A stretch of DNA of 64,000 nucleotides, taken from the NCBI GenBank assembly GCA_025964775.1, contig JAOPYE010000036.1, positions 1 to 64,000 on the forward strand, given 5' to 3'. The notes under the pieces are model-generated. The model was not told the DNA's origin and did no database searches. It saw only the letters and a list, made by a program, of their open reading frames with translations. Of the stretch, positions 16,946 through 25,311 are shown piece by piece. The stretch's first letter is position 1. The number at the start of each line of letters is the position of its first letter. Source of the stretch: Marmoricola sp. GTDB taxonomy: Bacteria; Actinomycetota; Actinomycetes; Propionibacteriales; Nocardioidaceae. The translations under genes and the position numbers were made by a program.

Positions 16946-17977
16946 ATGAGCGGGCACACCTGGCCCGAGGTCCTCACGAGCCTGGTCGCACGACGTGACC
17001 TGACGTCGGCGCAGACCACCTGGGCCATGGGCGAGATCCTCCTCGGCGCTGCGACACCGGTCCAGGTCGCCGGTTTCGCGGTCGCATTGCGCGCCAAGGG
17101 CGAGACGGTCGACGAGCTGCAGGGGCTGGTCGACGCGATGTACGAGCACGCGACGCCGCTGGCGGTCGCCGGCCGGACCCTGGATGTGGTCGGGACGGGT
17201 GGCGACAGGTCGTTCTCGGTCAACATCTCGACGATGGCGGCGATCGTCGCGGCCGGTGCCGGCGCGACCGTGGTCAAGCACGGCAACAGGTCGGCCTCGA
17301 GCAAGGCCGGCAGTGCCGACGTCCTGGAGCTCCTCGGCATCCGGCTGGACCTGCCGGCTGACGACGTCGCGCGGGTCGCCACCGAGGCTGGCATCACGTT
17401 CTGCTTCGCTGCTGCCTTCCATCCGGCGCTGCGGCATGCGGCCGTGGCGCGCAGCGAGCTCGGTATCGGGACGACGTTCAACTTCCTGGGACCGATCGCC
17501 AACCCGGCCAGGCCCGCTGCCCAGGCCATCGGGTGCGCCGACGTCCGGATGGCGCCGGTGATGGCCGGGGTCTTCGCCCGTCGTGGGGTCGATGCCTGGG
17601 TCTTCCGCGGTGACGACGGACTCGACGAGCTCACCACGACCACCACCTCGCGGGTGTGGCTGGTGCGCGGTGGCGAGGTCATCGAGGACACCGTCGATCC
17701 GGTCCGCCTCGGACTCGCCCTCGGGACGGTCGAGGGGTTGCGCGGCGGCGATGCCGCTCACAACGCCGAGGTCGTACGCCGGCTCCTGGCCGGTGAGCGC
17801 GGTGAGGTGCGCGACGCCGTCATCCTCAACGCCGGGGCCGCTCTGGCGGTCCACGCTGACGACGAGGGCAGCCTGGAGGACCGGCTGGCTGCCGGGATCG
17901 TGCGGGCCACCGAGTCGCTCGACTCCGGGTCGGCCGCAGCGACGCTCGAGCGCTGGGTCGCGGCCGCTGCGGGCTGA
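16946..17977 (+). CDS. trpD: anthranilate phosphoribosyltransferase
   Basis: A 343-residue enzyme of tryptophan synthesis that joins anthranilate to PRPP. The VVGTGGD PRPP-binding loop near residue 81, [32 protein letters not shown] and [14 protein letters not shown] are all present and intact. The ATG at 16946 is used; the longer frame upstream overlaps the receiver-like gene. Here trpD is away from other trp genes, next to the ctaE/qcr cluster, as in mycobacteria (Rv2192c). Confidence 0.96.
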   Translation: MSGHTWPEVLTSLVARRDLTSAQTTWAMGEILLGAATPVQVAGFAVALRAKGETVDELQGLVDAMYEHATPLAVAGRTLDVVGTGGDRSFSVNISTMAAIVAAGAGATVVKHGNRSASSKAGSADVLELLGIRLDLPADDVARVATEAGITFCFAAAFHPALRHAAVARSELGIGTTFNFLGPIANPARPAAQAIGCADVRMAPVMAGVFARRGVDAWVFRGDDGLDELTTTTTSRVWLVRGGEVIEDTVDPVRLGLALGTVEGLRGGDAAHNAEVVRRLLAGERGEVRDAVILNAGAALAVHADDEGSLEDRLAAGIVRATESLDSGSAAATLERWVAAAAG

Positions 17978-17982
17978 GCAGG

Positions 17983-18606
17983 TCAGAGGACGAGCTCGAA
18001 GGACCCGTCAGGTCGAGCCGTGAACCCGAGCCGTTCGTAGTACGCGGCGACCATCTTCACCGGGGTGATCACCCGCGTGAAACCGCGTCCTGCCAGGACG
18101 CCGCTGCGGCGCCAGACGAACTGGCCCGGGGAGAAGTCGCGGAAGCGCGGCGTCACGTAGTCGAGCAGGACTTCTGCGACGTCGCCCTGGGCGTGCACCA
18201 GCACCACGCCGACGGTCTCGTCGGCGCGCTGCAGGATGAAGGCGAGGTTGTCCGCCTCGGCTCCGTTCCAGACCAGGTCGGGCTGGAACGCCAGGATGTC
18301 GGCTTCGTGGATGCGCAGGAGGTGGCGCAGGTACTCGTCCTGTCCGCCGACCTCGAGGACGACATAGGTCTCCTCGTCGTGGCGGGTGCCCAGAAGGCTC
18401 CGGATGTGCCACGCGTTGATCGCGACGAGCGCGGCGTTCATCGCGACCATCGGCCAGATGCCCAGGGCGGCGTTGAATCCGGCCAGCACGATGCACGCCG
18501 CCAGGTTCAGCACCCGGAACCGCAGCACCCGGGCCTGCATCACCGAGTACACCAGCAACGCCGACCCGAGCCATCCGACGACGTCGAGCCACGCCGCCGC
18601 GGTCAT
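17983..18606 (-). CDS. membrane protein with YgjV-like helices and a GNAT-like C-terminus
   Basis: A 207-residue protein. The first 75 residues hold three membrane segments (WLGSALLVYSVMQARVLRFRVLN, then LAACIVLAGFNAALGIW, then MVAMNAALVAINAWHI) resembling Imp/YgjV inner-membrane proteins. Residues 85-207 are soluble and end in a pattern (VTPRFRDFSPGQFVW ... AYYERLGFT) that looks like a GNAT acetyltransferase fold. Convergent with trpD, 5 bp apart. The family names are my reading of the pattern; the function is unknown. Confidence 0.7.
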   Translation of the reverse strand: MTAAAWLDVVGWLGSALLVYSVMQARVLRFRVLNLAACIVLAGFNAALGIWPMVAMNAALVAINAWHIRSLLGTRHDEETYVVLEVGGQDEYLRHLLRIHEADILAFQPDLVWNGAEADNLAFILQRADETVGVVLVHAQGDVAEVLLDYVTPRFRDFSPGQFVWRRSGVLAGRGFTRVITPVKMVAAYYERLGFTARPDGSFELVL

Positions 18607-18652
18607 CGGGCTGTTCCGTCCGGATCTCGGCGACTCATGGGCCGAGGCTAGT

Positions 18653-19561
18653 TCACTCCAGGACCCTGCGAGTCGGGCGCGCGGACTCGGCGATGTGGTG
18701 GACCAGCGCCTTGGCCGCGCGCGTGTTGCGGGTACGCACGGCGGTGGGCAACAGGGCAGCAGCGTGCAGCCGCGACGTGACGTGTCGACGAGCAGTGCGC
18801 GCAGCGCGGTCGAAACCGCCGTCGGCCAGCTGGGCCGCCACGGTCCGGAAGTAACGTCGCTCCTCGGCGAAGCGGGCGCCGTCGAGTGTCTTGACCGCAG
18901 AGTCACTCCCCGCGTGACGGCGGTACTGGAACGAGACCTGCGGGTGCAGGGTCATTGTCCCCCCGTCGCGCAGCACGTCGACGAGCATGCCGAGGTCCTG
19001 CGCCACGTGCAGGTCGCTGCGGAACCCGATCCGGCGCAGCTCCGAGAGCCGCCAGCACAGGCTCGGGAAGTAGGTCCAGTTGCCGTGCAGCAACGAGACC
19101 ATCAGGTCTTCTCCGGCGACGCGCACGATGCCGTCGCGCTGCGGCGTCATCCAGGACTTCACCCGGTCCACCAGTGGCATCGCGGGCCGGCCGGTGCCGT
19201 CGATCACCTCGACGCCGACCGAGACGATGTGCGCGTCCGGGTACGCCGCGATCGCCTGGTGCAGGTCGCCCACGAAGGTCGGCAGGGCCAGGTCGTCCGC
19301 GCCGAGGATCACGACGAACTCGGTCTCGGCGAGCTCGACAGCACGTCGGTAGTTCAGGTTGGCGCCGAGGTTGACCTCGTTGCGGTGGTAGCGGATCCGC
19401 GGATCGCCGAGCGACGCGAACCAGGGGCCGATGGAGTCGTCGGGGTACCCGTCGTCGACCACGACCAGGCGCCAGTCGTCGCAGTCCTGTGCAAGCACGC
19501 TTGCGACCGTCTGGCGCATCAGGTCGGGGTCACCGTAGAACGGCAGCAAGAGGTCGATCAT
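18653..19561 (-). CDS. family 2 glycosyltransferase
   Basis: A 302-residue GT-A enzyme: IDLLLPFYGDPDLMRQTVASVLAQ at the start, VVDDG, and a GADD metal-binding motif near residue 100. The C-terminal 80 residues are basic and may contact the membrane or acceptor. The ATG at 19561 has GGAAGGAG upstream and lies inside the end of the DUF2142 gene (32-bp overlap), so it is last in a four-gene operon with a second GT2 and two membrane proteins. Substrate unknown; surface polysaccharide or glycolipid assembly is inferred from the context. Confidence 0.85.
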   Translation of the reverse strand: MIDLLLPFYGDPDLMRQTVASVLAQDCDDWRLVVVDDGYPDDSIGPWFASLGDPRIRYHRNEVNLGANLNYRRAVELAETEFVVILGADDLALPTFVGDLHQAIAAYPDAHIVSVGVEVIDGTGRPAMPLVDRVKSWMTPQRDGIVRVAGEDLMVSLLHGNWTYFPSLCWRLSELRRIGFRSDLHVAQDLGMLVDVLRDGGTMTLHPQVSFQYRRHAGSDSAVKTLDGARFAEERRYFRTVAAQLADGGFDRAARTARRHVTSRLHAAALLPTAVRTRNTRAAKALVHHIAESARPTRRVLE

Positions 19562-21050
19562 GACCGTGGGCTCCTTCCGGGGTTGGGCCAACTGCAGGCG
19601 CACAGGAATTGACGGCGGCCCACCAGCACCCGCCGCTGAGCAAGCAGCTGAGCACGAGCACGACAGCCGCGGGCAGCGACCAGCTGGTGGCGGCAAGAAG
19701 TTCGGTGAGCCGGCCCTGGACTCTGGTGATCGCGATGAGGGTGGTCAGGTTCCCGACACTCACTGCCAGCACTCCGGCGCCCAGCAGGACCGCCACCAGT
19801 CGGGGACGGATCGCCGGTGCGCGATCGAGGGCGATTCCGGCAAGGAGGAAGGCGCCGACGACGAATGGCGCTGCGTACCTTCCCTGCCAGATCGCGCCCG
19901 TGAGGTGGTAGGTGCGCACGGTCAGGACGGTCGGGACGACGTAGGAGAGGCCGAGCACGCTGAGGATCGAGATCGACCGCCGGGACCGCAGCCCGCTGCG
20001 CCTCAGGGCGCCGACGAGCAGGGCCAGCAACGCCGCAGCGAAGAGGGCCAGCGTCAGGGTGGGTGCTGGCTCGTCGCGCAGCGGGACCGCGCCGATCGCC
20101 TGGAACGGCCAGAGCAGGATGCCGTCGACCACGCTGGGCCAGGGCGAGGCCGTGAAGTTCCCACCCACGGTGGTGGGGTCGTTGACGTGGCTGGTGAGCA
20201 CCCACCCGAGCTCGTACGCCGCGCCGGCGACCAGGCCCAGCCCTGCGACCCATTCCCATCCCCGCCGCGGGCGTAGGGTGCGCCACGCCCGACCTGGCCC
20301 GTAGGCCAGCACCACGACGACGGCAGTCAGCGCGCACCACAGCAGTCCGAGCGTGTGCGTGTTGGCGACCACGGCGCCCGACAGGGCCGCGCCGGCGTAC
20401 GCGAGGGCACGTTCACGTCGTGCGACCGCACCCTCGAAGAGTGCCAGGAGGCACGCCCACAGGGCGATGCCGGCGAACATCTCGACACCGTTCGGGGCGG
20501 CGACGGCTGAGGAGTAGACAGTGGTGGGCAGGGCGGAGAGCAGGACCGCGGCTACCGGCCAGACGCTGCGCGAGATCCCGAGCAGGACCCAGACCGCCAA
20601 CCCGAACAGCGCTGCGGACAGGAGCGCCGTCATCACACGCATCACGACCAGGTTCGCGTTGCCGTGCCAGGGCGCGGCCACGGTGCCGACCACGGCGTAG
20701 TACGCCGGGTTGTACCGGGCGGCGGCGCTGGCGATCAGGACGCGGCCCGGACCTGCCGATCGCACCGCGTTGCAGTTCCACGGCCCCGTGTACGGACGCG
20801 CGTCACAAGCCGGCTTGGCTGCTGCGGCCACGTCGGCGCGCACCGAGATCAGGTCACCACGCCCCAGCTTGGTCGGCACGCCGTGGCCGGTCACGGTCCA
20901 GTGCCCGGCCGCCACCGAGCTCGCCCGGTAGCCGTGGTCGAACTCGTCGATGCCGAAGTAGGGGATCATCACCGCGATCCAGGCGAGCTGGAGAGCCGCC
21001 AGTCCGGCCACCGCCAGCGCCGTGATCCGTACTCGCTTCGATGTGCTCAT
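19530..21050 (-). CDS. DUF2142-family polytopic membrane protein
   Basis: A 506-residue protein with roughly ten to twelve membrane segments. The FGIDEFDHGYRA stretch in the first periplasmic loop carries acidic residues like those in GT-C polyprenyl-phosphate-sugar glycosyltransferases, which DUF2142 proteins resemble. Its place between two GT2 genes fits transfer of a sugar from a lipid carrier outside the membrane. The start overlaps the DUF2304 stop by 4 bp. The C-terminal 30 residues (NSCAPAVGPTPEGAHGHD...) overlap the next gene and look non-conserved. Confidence 0.82.
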   Translation of the reverse strand: MSTSKRVRITALAVAGLAALQLAWIAVMIPYFGIDEFDHGYRASSVAAGHWTVTGHGVPTKLGRGDLISVRADVAAAAKPACDARPYTGPWNCNAVRSAGPGRVLIASAAARYNPAYYAVVGTVAAPWHGNANLVVMRVMTALLSAALFGLAVWVLLGISRSVWPVAAVLLSALPTTVYSSAVAAPNGVEMFAGIALWACLLALFEGAVARRERALAYAGAALSGAVVANTHTLGLLWCALTAVVVVLAYGPGRAWRTLRPRRGWEWVAGLGLVAGAAYELGWVLTSHVNDPTTVGGNFTASPWPSVVDGILLWPFQAIGAVPLRDEPAPTLTLALFAAALLALLVGALRRSGLRSRRSISILSVLGLSYVVPTVLTVRTYHLTGAIWQGRYAAPFVVGAFLLAGIALDRAPAIRPRLVAVLLGAGVLAVSVGNLTTLIAITRVQGRLTELLAATSWSLPAAVVLVLSCLLSGGCWWAAVNSCAPAVGPTPEGAHGHDRPLAAVLR

Positions 21051-21379
21051 CGACGGATGTCGTCGGCCGCGCGCAACGCCAGTTCGCGGGTCAGTTCGGT
21101 GATCCGGCGCTCGAGGCCGAAGATCCGCTGGTAGCTCGCCACGGTGGTGAACAGGAAGGTCATCACGAAGACGTAGAGCAGCAGGTCGGTACCGCGCTGT
21201 ACGCCGACCAGGTGGGCCGCCCAGACCGTGGTCGACGGGAACGCCACCGCGATCACCCCGAGCACGACGACGGCAGCCCCGACGAGGCGGCGAACCGCGA
21301 GGTTGGTGCCGGTCGCACGCTGGCGCAGCAGCATGCCGAGAGCCAGCGTGCCTGCGATCAGCAGGACCTTGATGATCAT
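21047..21379 (-). CDS. DUF2304-family small membrane protein
   Basis: A 110-residue protein with three membrane helices (about 2-20, 29-49, 62-82) and a charged C-terminal helix (YQRIFGLERRITELTRELALR). DUF2304 proteins usually lie directly after a dolichyl-phosphate-mannose-synthase-like GT2, exactly as here, and are thought to help it at the membrane. ATG 21379 overlaps the GT2 stop by 4 bp and the stop overlaps the next gene by 4 bp. Confidence 0.82.
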   Translation of the reverse strand: MIIKVLLIAGTLALGMLLRQRATGTNLAVRRLVGAAVVVLGVIAVAFPSTTVWAAHLVGVQRGTDLLLYVFVMTFLFTTVASYQRIFGLERRITELTRELALRAADDIRR

Positions 21380-22065
21380 GACGTGAACCTCAGCCGCGCG
21401 GCTGCGAGGTCGAACAGCACGTTGACCGCGTTGAGGTTCCGCTGGCCCTTGGCCTGGGAGTAGGCGCTGTACCGCACGGTCGTGGAGACCTCGCAATAGG
21501 TCAGGCCGGCCGAGCTGATGGCGCTGGTGAGTTCGCTGGCGTGCGCCATGCCGCACTGGCTCAGGTGCAGGTCGGGCAGCGCGCGGGTGTTGATGACGCG
21601 CAGTCCGTTGTGCGCATCGGTGACGTCGAGGTGGGTCGTCAACCGGGTGAACGCGACAGCGGCCTTCAGCAGGACCCGTCGTGCCGAGGGCATGTCGATG
21701 GTGGCGCCGGTGAAGCGTGACGCGAGCACGATGTCGACGCCCGTGGCGCGCGCGCGAGCCAGCATGCGCACAGCGTCGGCGACCAGGTGCTGGCCATCGG
21801 CGTCGAAGGTCACGACCCAGGCGAACTCGGGACGCGCCGCGACCCAGGCCAGGCCGGTCTCCAGGGCGGCGCCGGCACCGAGATTGATGGGGTGACGCGC
21901 CACTGCGGCTCCCGCGGCCCGGGCCAGGGAGGCCGTGTCGTCGGCACTTCCGTCGTCGACCACGAGCACGTGCCGGAACTGCTCGCGAAGCTCGGTCACG
22001 ACGCCGCTGATCGCCGTCGCTTCGTTGTACGCCGGGATGACGATGCAGACGTCTTCGTTCGACAC
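21376..22065 (-). CDS. family 2 glycosyltransferase (polyprenyl-phosphate-sugar synthase type)
   Basis: A 229-residue GT2 like DPM1/DpgS enzymes: CIVIPAYNEATAISGVV, VLVVDDGSADDT, and the FDADGQH metal-binding motif near residue 97. Such enzymes load a sugar from a nucleotide donor onto polyprenyl phosphate. First gene of a four-gene operon. GTG 22065 is chosen because AGGGGG lies 7 bases before it and homologues begin with the hydrophobic first strand; the upstream 32 residues of open frame are not homologous. Confidence 0.88.
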   Translation of the reverse strand: MSNEDVCIVIPAYNEATAISGVVTELREQFRHVLVVDDGSADDTASLARAAGAAVARHPINLGAGAALETGLAWVAARPEFAWVVTFDADGQHLVADAVRMLARARATGVDIVLASRFTGATIDMPSARRVLLKAAVAFTRLTTHLDVTDAHNGLRVINTRALPDLHLSQCGMAHASELTSAISSAGLTYCEVSTTVRYSAYSQAKGQRNLNAVNVLFDLAAARLRFTS

Positions 22066-22125
22066 GGTCGGCCCCCTGCCTCGAATGGTGTCGATTCGAT
22101 TCTCAACCACCACAGACAGGGGCGA

Positions 22126-22204
22126 AAGGGACATAGCGGAAATTCGGTGGAAAAGCCGCAAAGATGTCCGATCGGGTGGCCGGACATGGCCCGATATGAC
22201 TAGC
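22126..22204. promoter_or_regulatory. putative regulatory region of the glycan operon
   Basis: The 159-bp gap upstream of the GT2 operon is less GC-rich and holds AAGGGACAT (22126-22134), an inverted repeat TGTCCG/CGGACA with a 10-base spacer that encloses ATCGGGTGGCCGG (22171-22183), and ACATGGCCCGATATGACTA at 22184-22202. The first two motifs recur upstream of the flp genes and the third upstream of cpaB. No -10/-35 pair stands out. Confidence 0.45.
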
Positions 22205-22224
22205 AGTCTCGCCTGCGACCGGTC

Positions 22225-22503
22225 CTAGTCGAGACCGAGGGAGAACGCGGACTCCAGGTCGTGCTGCGAGTACGCGCGGAACGCGATGTGGGTCTCGGTC
22301 TCGAGGACGCCCGGCACCTTGTTGAGCCGATCGGCGATCGTCGCCGCCACGGCGTCGTGGTCGCGAACCCGGACCATCGCGATCAGGTCGATCTTGCCTG
22401 TCACCGAGTAGACCTCGCTGACCCCGTCGAGGGCCGCGATCGCCTCGCCCACCTCCGGAATGCGGGCGACGTCGGCCTTCACGAACACGATGGCGGTGAT
22501 CAT
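22225..22503 (-). CDS. Lrp/AsnC ligand-binding domain protein without HTH
   Basis: A 92-residue stand-alone RAM (Lrp/AsnC effector-binding) domain: ITAIVFVKADVARIPEVGEAIAALDGVSEVYSVTGKIDLIAMVRV, then a second alpha-beta half ending in FRAYS. It lacks the N-terminal DNA-binding part of Lrp regulators, so it probably oligomerises and senses a small molecule, or modulates another regulator. Same strand as and 19 bp downstream of the exonuclease gene, so probably co-transcribed. Confidence 0.85.
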   Translation of the reverse strand: MITAIVFVKADVARIPEVGEAIAALDGVSEVYSVTGKIDLIAMVRVRDHDAVAATIADRLNKVPGVLETETHIAFRAYSQHDLESAFSLGLD

Positions 22504-22522
22504 GGAAGCAACCTACAACGCC

Positions 22523-24316
22523 TCACCGGGCCGGCCGGTGGACCGTGGTGATCGATCGGCGTTCGTCGAACGGGACCAGCGAGGTGCGGGACAGCTCCAC
22601 CGCATCGTGGGTGGCCAGGTGGCGCGAGGCGCCGCGGACCGGACAGGTCCACTCGCCCTCGACGTGCACCAGGCGGATCCCTGGACTCTCGAGCCAGCGC
22701 AGGACCTTCTCGGTCTCTTCGGCGGTGGCCGCAGGCGTCGGCCCGAGGCCTGGCAGCACGGTCTCGGCGCTGGCACGGAGGCTGTCGACCCAGGTGCCGG
22801 CATGAGCGTCGGACGGGATGACCCCGGCTGCTGCGAGCCGTCCGAAGCGAACGACGTGAACCGCCCAACGACCGTCGTCCTCGCGTCGGGCCGCCACCAC
22901 CTCGGGACACCGGGTCAGGGCGCGCAGTCGCTGGGTGCGCGAGGCGGCGCGCACGAACGACGCGAGCCTGTCCCGGTGGACACCGGCGTCCTCGTAGCGC
23001 TCCTCGCGGCTCAGCACCTCCATCCGCCGGCTGATCGCTTCGACGACCTCGTCGGCCCTGGAGAGCAGGTTGTCGCGCAGGACGGCGACCGTGGCTGCGT
23101 AGTCGTCCAGGTCTGCGCTCCCGTCGCACGGAGCAAGGCAACGATCCATCTCGGCCAGGACGCACGCCGATCGCGACGGGGCGAGGGGGAGCCGACCGCT
23201 GCACTGGCGGATCGGGAAGGTGTCGTGCAGTGCGGCCAGCGTCTTCTCCGCTCGCTTGCGCGAGGAGAACGGCCCGAGGTAGTCGGCGTCGTCGTCGAGC
23301 ACCGTGCGCACCATCGAGAGGCGGGGCCATGGTTCGTTGGTCAGCTTGATCCAGTGCACCTTCTCGGGGAACCGGCTGCGCCGGTTGTAACGCGGCTTGT
23401 ACTGGGCGATCAGCCGGAGCTCGCGCACCTCGGCTTCCAGGGGTGTCGCGCACTCGATGCCGTCCACACAGGCGGCCAGTCCAACCATCTCGCCCATGCG
23501 TGACCGGGTCTCGGAGGCGGTGAAATAGGAGCGGACGCGGGTGCGCAGATCACGGGAGGTGCCGATGTAGAGCACCCGCTTGCGATCGTCGCGGAACAAG
23601 TAGACGCCGGGCGCGTGCGGCAGCTCCTCGGCGAGGTGGCGTTTCTTGCGCTGGGCCGAGGTCACCCGCGAGCTGAAGGTCTGCAGCTCCTCGATCGTGT
23701 GCACGCCGAGGCTGCCGAGCCGTTCGAAGAGCCCGTGCAGCACGTCAACGGTCGCGCGGGCATCGGCCAGCGCCCGGTGGTTGGGCGTCGTGCCGGAGCC
23801 GAAGGCGATCGCCAGTGAGCTCAGCTTGCAGTTCGGCGCATCGTCGCGGGTGACCACGCGTCGGGCGAGACGAGCGGTGTCGAGGACTTCGAACGCGGGC
23901 CACCGCGTGCCCTGCGCCTCGGTGAAGTGCCGCAGGAACCCGACGTCGAACGGAGCGTTGTGCGCGACGAGGATCGAGCCGTGGGCGAACTCCAGGAAGG
24001 CCGGCAGGGCGGACTCGATCGTGGGTGCGCCGGCAACCATGGCGTTGGTGATGCCGGTCAGGACGGCGATGAACGGCGGGATCTCCGCGTGCGGGTTGAC
24101 CAGCGTCTGGAATTCGCCGAGCACCTCGCCACCGCGCACCTTGACGGCACCGATCTCGGTGATCATCGAACCCTGCGAGAACGCGGCTCCGGTCGTCTCG
24201 AGGTCGACGACGCAGAAGGTCAGGTCGCGCAACCGGCGCCCGAGTTCGTCGAAGCTCATCTGGTTGGCCCAGCGCGTGGCCGTGGTGGCGGCATCCTCGG
24301 CGCTGGCGGTGGTCAT
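22523..24316 (-). CDS. DEDDh 3'-5' exonuclease fused to GIY-YIG/UvrC-like nuclease
   Basis: A 597-residue fusion. Residues 30-195 are a DNA polymerase III epsilon-like exonuclease with all catalytic motifs (VVDLETTG, HNAPFDVGFL, HRALADARAT). Residues about 230-310 form a GIY-YIG nuclease (PGVYLFRD ... LYIGTSRDLRTRV). A UVR-like motif (ISRRMEVLSREERYEDAGVHRDRL) lies near 440. Mycobacterial Rv2191 has the same layout. A role in DNA repair is inferred. The ATG at 24316 is preceded by GGAGAGC and by a TACGGT box at leaderless spacing; some 276 upstream residues of open frame are not homologous. Confidence 0.88.
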   Translation of the reverse strand: MTTASAEDAATTATRWANQMSFDELGRRLRDLTFCVVDLETTGAAFSQGSMITEIGAVKVRGGEVLGEFQTLVNPHAEIPPFIAVLTGITNAMVAGAPTIESALPAFLEFAHGSILVAHNAPFDVGFLRHFTEAQGTRWPAFEVLDTARLARRVVTRDDAPNCKLSSLAIAFGSGTTPNHRALADARATVDVLHGLFERLGSLGVHTIEELQTFSSRVTSAQRKKRHLAEELPHAPGVYLFRDDRKRVLYIGTSRDLRTRVRSYFTASETRSRMGEMVGLAACVDGIECATPLEAEVRELRLIAQYKPRYNRRSRFPEKVHWIKLTNEPWPRLSMVRTVLDDDADYLGPFSSRKRAEKTLAALHDTFPIRQCSGRLPLAPSRSACVLAEMDRCLAPCDGSADLDDYAATVAVLRDNLLSRADEVVEAISRRMEVLSREERYEDAGVHRDRLASFVRAASRTQRLRALTRCPEVVAARREDDGRWAVHVVRFGRLAAAGVIPSDAHAGTWVDSLRASAETVLPGLGPTPAATAEETEKVLRWLESPGIRLVHVEGEWTCPVRGASRHLATHDAVELSRTSLVPFDERRSITTVHRPAR

Positions 24317-24323
24317 GCTCTCC

Positions 24324-24329
24324 ACCGTA
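24324..24329 (-). promoter_or_regulatory. -10 box for the exonuclease-GIY-YIG gene
   Basis: On the reverse strand TACGGT is followed by 7 bases (GGAGAGC) and the ATG at 24316, a leaderless-type spacing, although GGAGAGC could also act as a Shine-Dalgarno from a promoter further up. Confidence 0.4.
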
Positions 24330-24430
24330 GGAAGGGCCGCCGACAGATCTGACCTCGACGCGCGCAATAGGCTGCTCGGAGATCGGTCGGAGTTCCCGGC
24401 CCCGGTTCGAGCTGAGATCGAGGAGAGACT

Positions 24431-24688
24431 GTGGGAGTCGCCCTTCCCGGACCGCACCAGCGCTGGCGCTGTGGAGGTTGCGGCAACCTGACCCGGTTCG
24501 ACGTCACCCGGAGCCGTCGTACCAAGGAGTTCTGGCACTTCGACCTCGCCGGCGAGCACCGCGTCGAGGAGACCGAGCTGCGCGACGAGGTCGTCGACTC
24601 GGTCACCTGCCGGTGGTGCGGACGCTCGGATGCGATCGAACTGGTCGACCGGAACGACGTGCGGGCGGGTACCTCTCCGGGGGCGTGA
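24431..24688 (+). CDS. small zinc-ribbon-like protein
   Basis: An 85-residue protein with two CXXC knuckles (CGGCGN near residue 14 and CRWCGR near residue 60), spaced as in a zinc ribbon, around a conserved-looking HFDLAGEHRVEE segment. GTG at 24431 has GAGGAGAG upstream. Likely a metal-bound nucleic-acid- or protein-binding module, but the exact family is not recognised. It is followed 78 bp later by another small Cys-rich protein and is divergent from the exonuclease gene. Confidence 0.75.
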   Translation: MGVALPGPHQRWRCGGCGNLTRFDVTRSRRTKEFWHFDLAGEHRVEETELRDEVVDSVTCRWCGRSDAIELVDRNDVRAGTSPGA

Positions 24689-24766
24689 GCCGTTTCTGTC
24701 GGTGGGTGCTGTCAACCTCTGATCAGCCCACCGCCGACGACGGGCCCAGAAGAGGAGAGTGAACCG

Positions 24767-24973
24767 ATGAGTGTGCGCATCGACTGCGACACCTGCGTGG
24801 TCCGCGGTCTGTCCTGCCACGACTGCGTGGTGACGGTCCTGCTCGGCCCACCGCCCGAGCTGAGCTTCGATGCCGATGAGCAGGAGGCCCTGGCAGTGCT
24901 CGCGTCCTCGGGTCTCGTACCGCCCCTGCGGATGGTCACGGCGATCCCCGGCGTGGCCGTCGAATCTGCCTGA
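24767..24973 (+). CDS. small Cys-rich actinobacterial protein
   Basis: A 68-residue protein with four cysteines near its start (DCDTCVVRGLSCHDCVVTVLLG): Cys7, Cys10, Cys17 and Cys20 in a 2-6-2 pattern, fitting a metal or cluster site. The rest is a short acidic helix and a Val-rich end. AGAGGAGAG precedes the ATG. Similar small proteins sit at this position in related actinobacteria as far as I recall. No function known. Confidence 0.72.
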   Translation: MSVRIDCDTCVVRGLSCHDCVVTVLLGPPPELSFDADEQEALAVLASSGLVPPLRMVTAIPGVAVESA

Positions 24974-25112
24974 CAGCGGGGCACTCTGTGGCGGTTGTGG
25001 CCAGTGGGGCACGTGTTCCGCTTCACACCCGCGACACGCGGGGCAGGTTTGGCGCCTCGTTACCGTTCGGTTACCGTCAGTCCTCAAGTCCCTGCACGAG
25101 TGACCGACCGGG

Positions 25113-25290
25113 TTGCTCAGGGGCTGCGCTGAATCCGGCGACATGCTTCTCGGAGAGCATGGGACCGGAGCCGGGGAACCACATCTTCATGGGGTGAATC
25201 CGGCGCACTCAGGCCACGTTCGACGGCCGGTGTGTGCCGGTAGGGCGATCTTTGCGTCCGAATCCGTCAGCTCACCTGGTAAGCGTTCGA
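25113..25290 (+). promoter_or_regulatory. c-di-AMP (ydaO/yuaA) riboswitch
   Basis: The 338-bp gap before the NlpC/P60 gene holds an RNA with the conserved ydaO blocks in order: GCTGAATCC (near 25128), GAGCCGGGGAACCAC (near 25168), GGGGTGAATCC (near 25191), then GTAGGGCGATCTTTGCGTCC, GAATCCGTCAGCT and ACCTGGTAAGCGTTC to about 25290. This class binds cyclic di-AMP and normally turns expression off. In actinobacteria it precedes cell-wall hydrolase genes. The Shine-Dalgarno of the hydrolase follows directly. Ends are approximate. Positions 24974-25112 show no other clear feature. Confidence 0.9.
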
Positions 25291-25311
25291 CAAAGAGGAG
25301 ACCGTCCGCTC

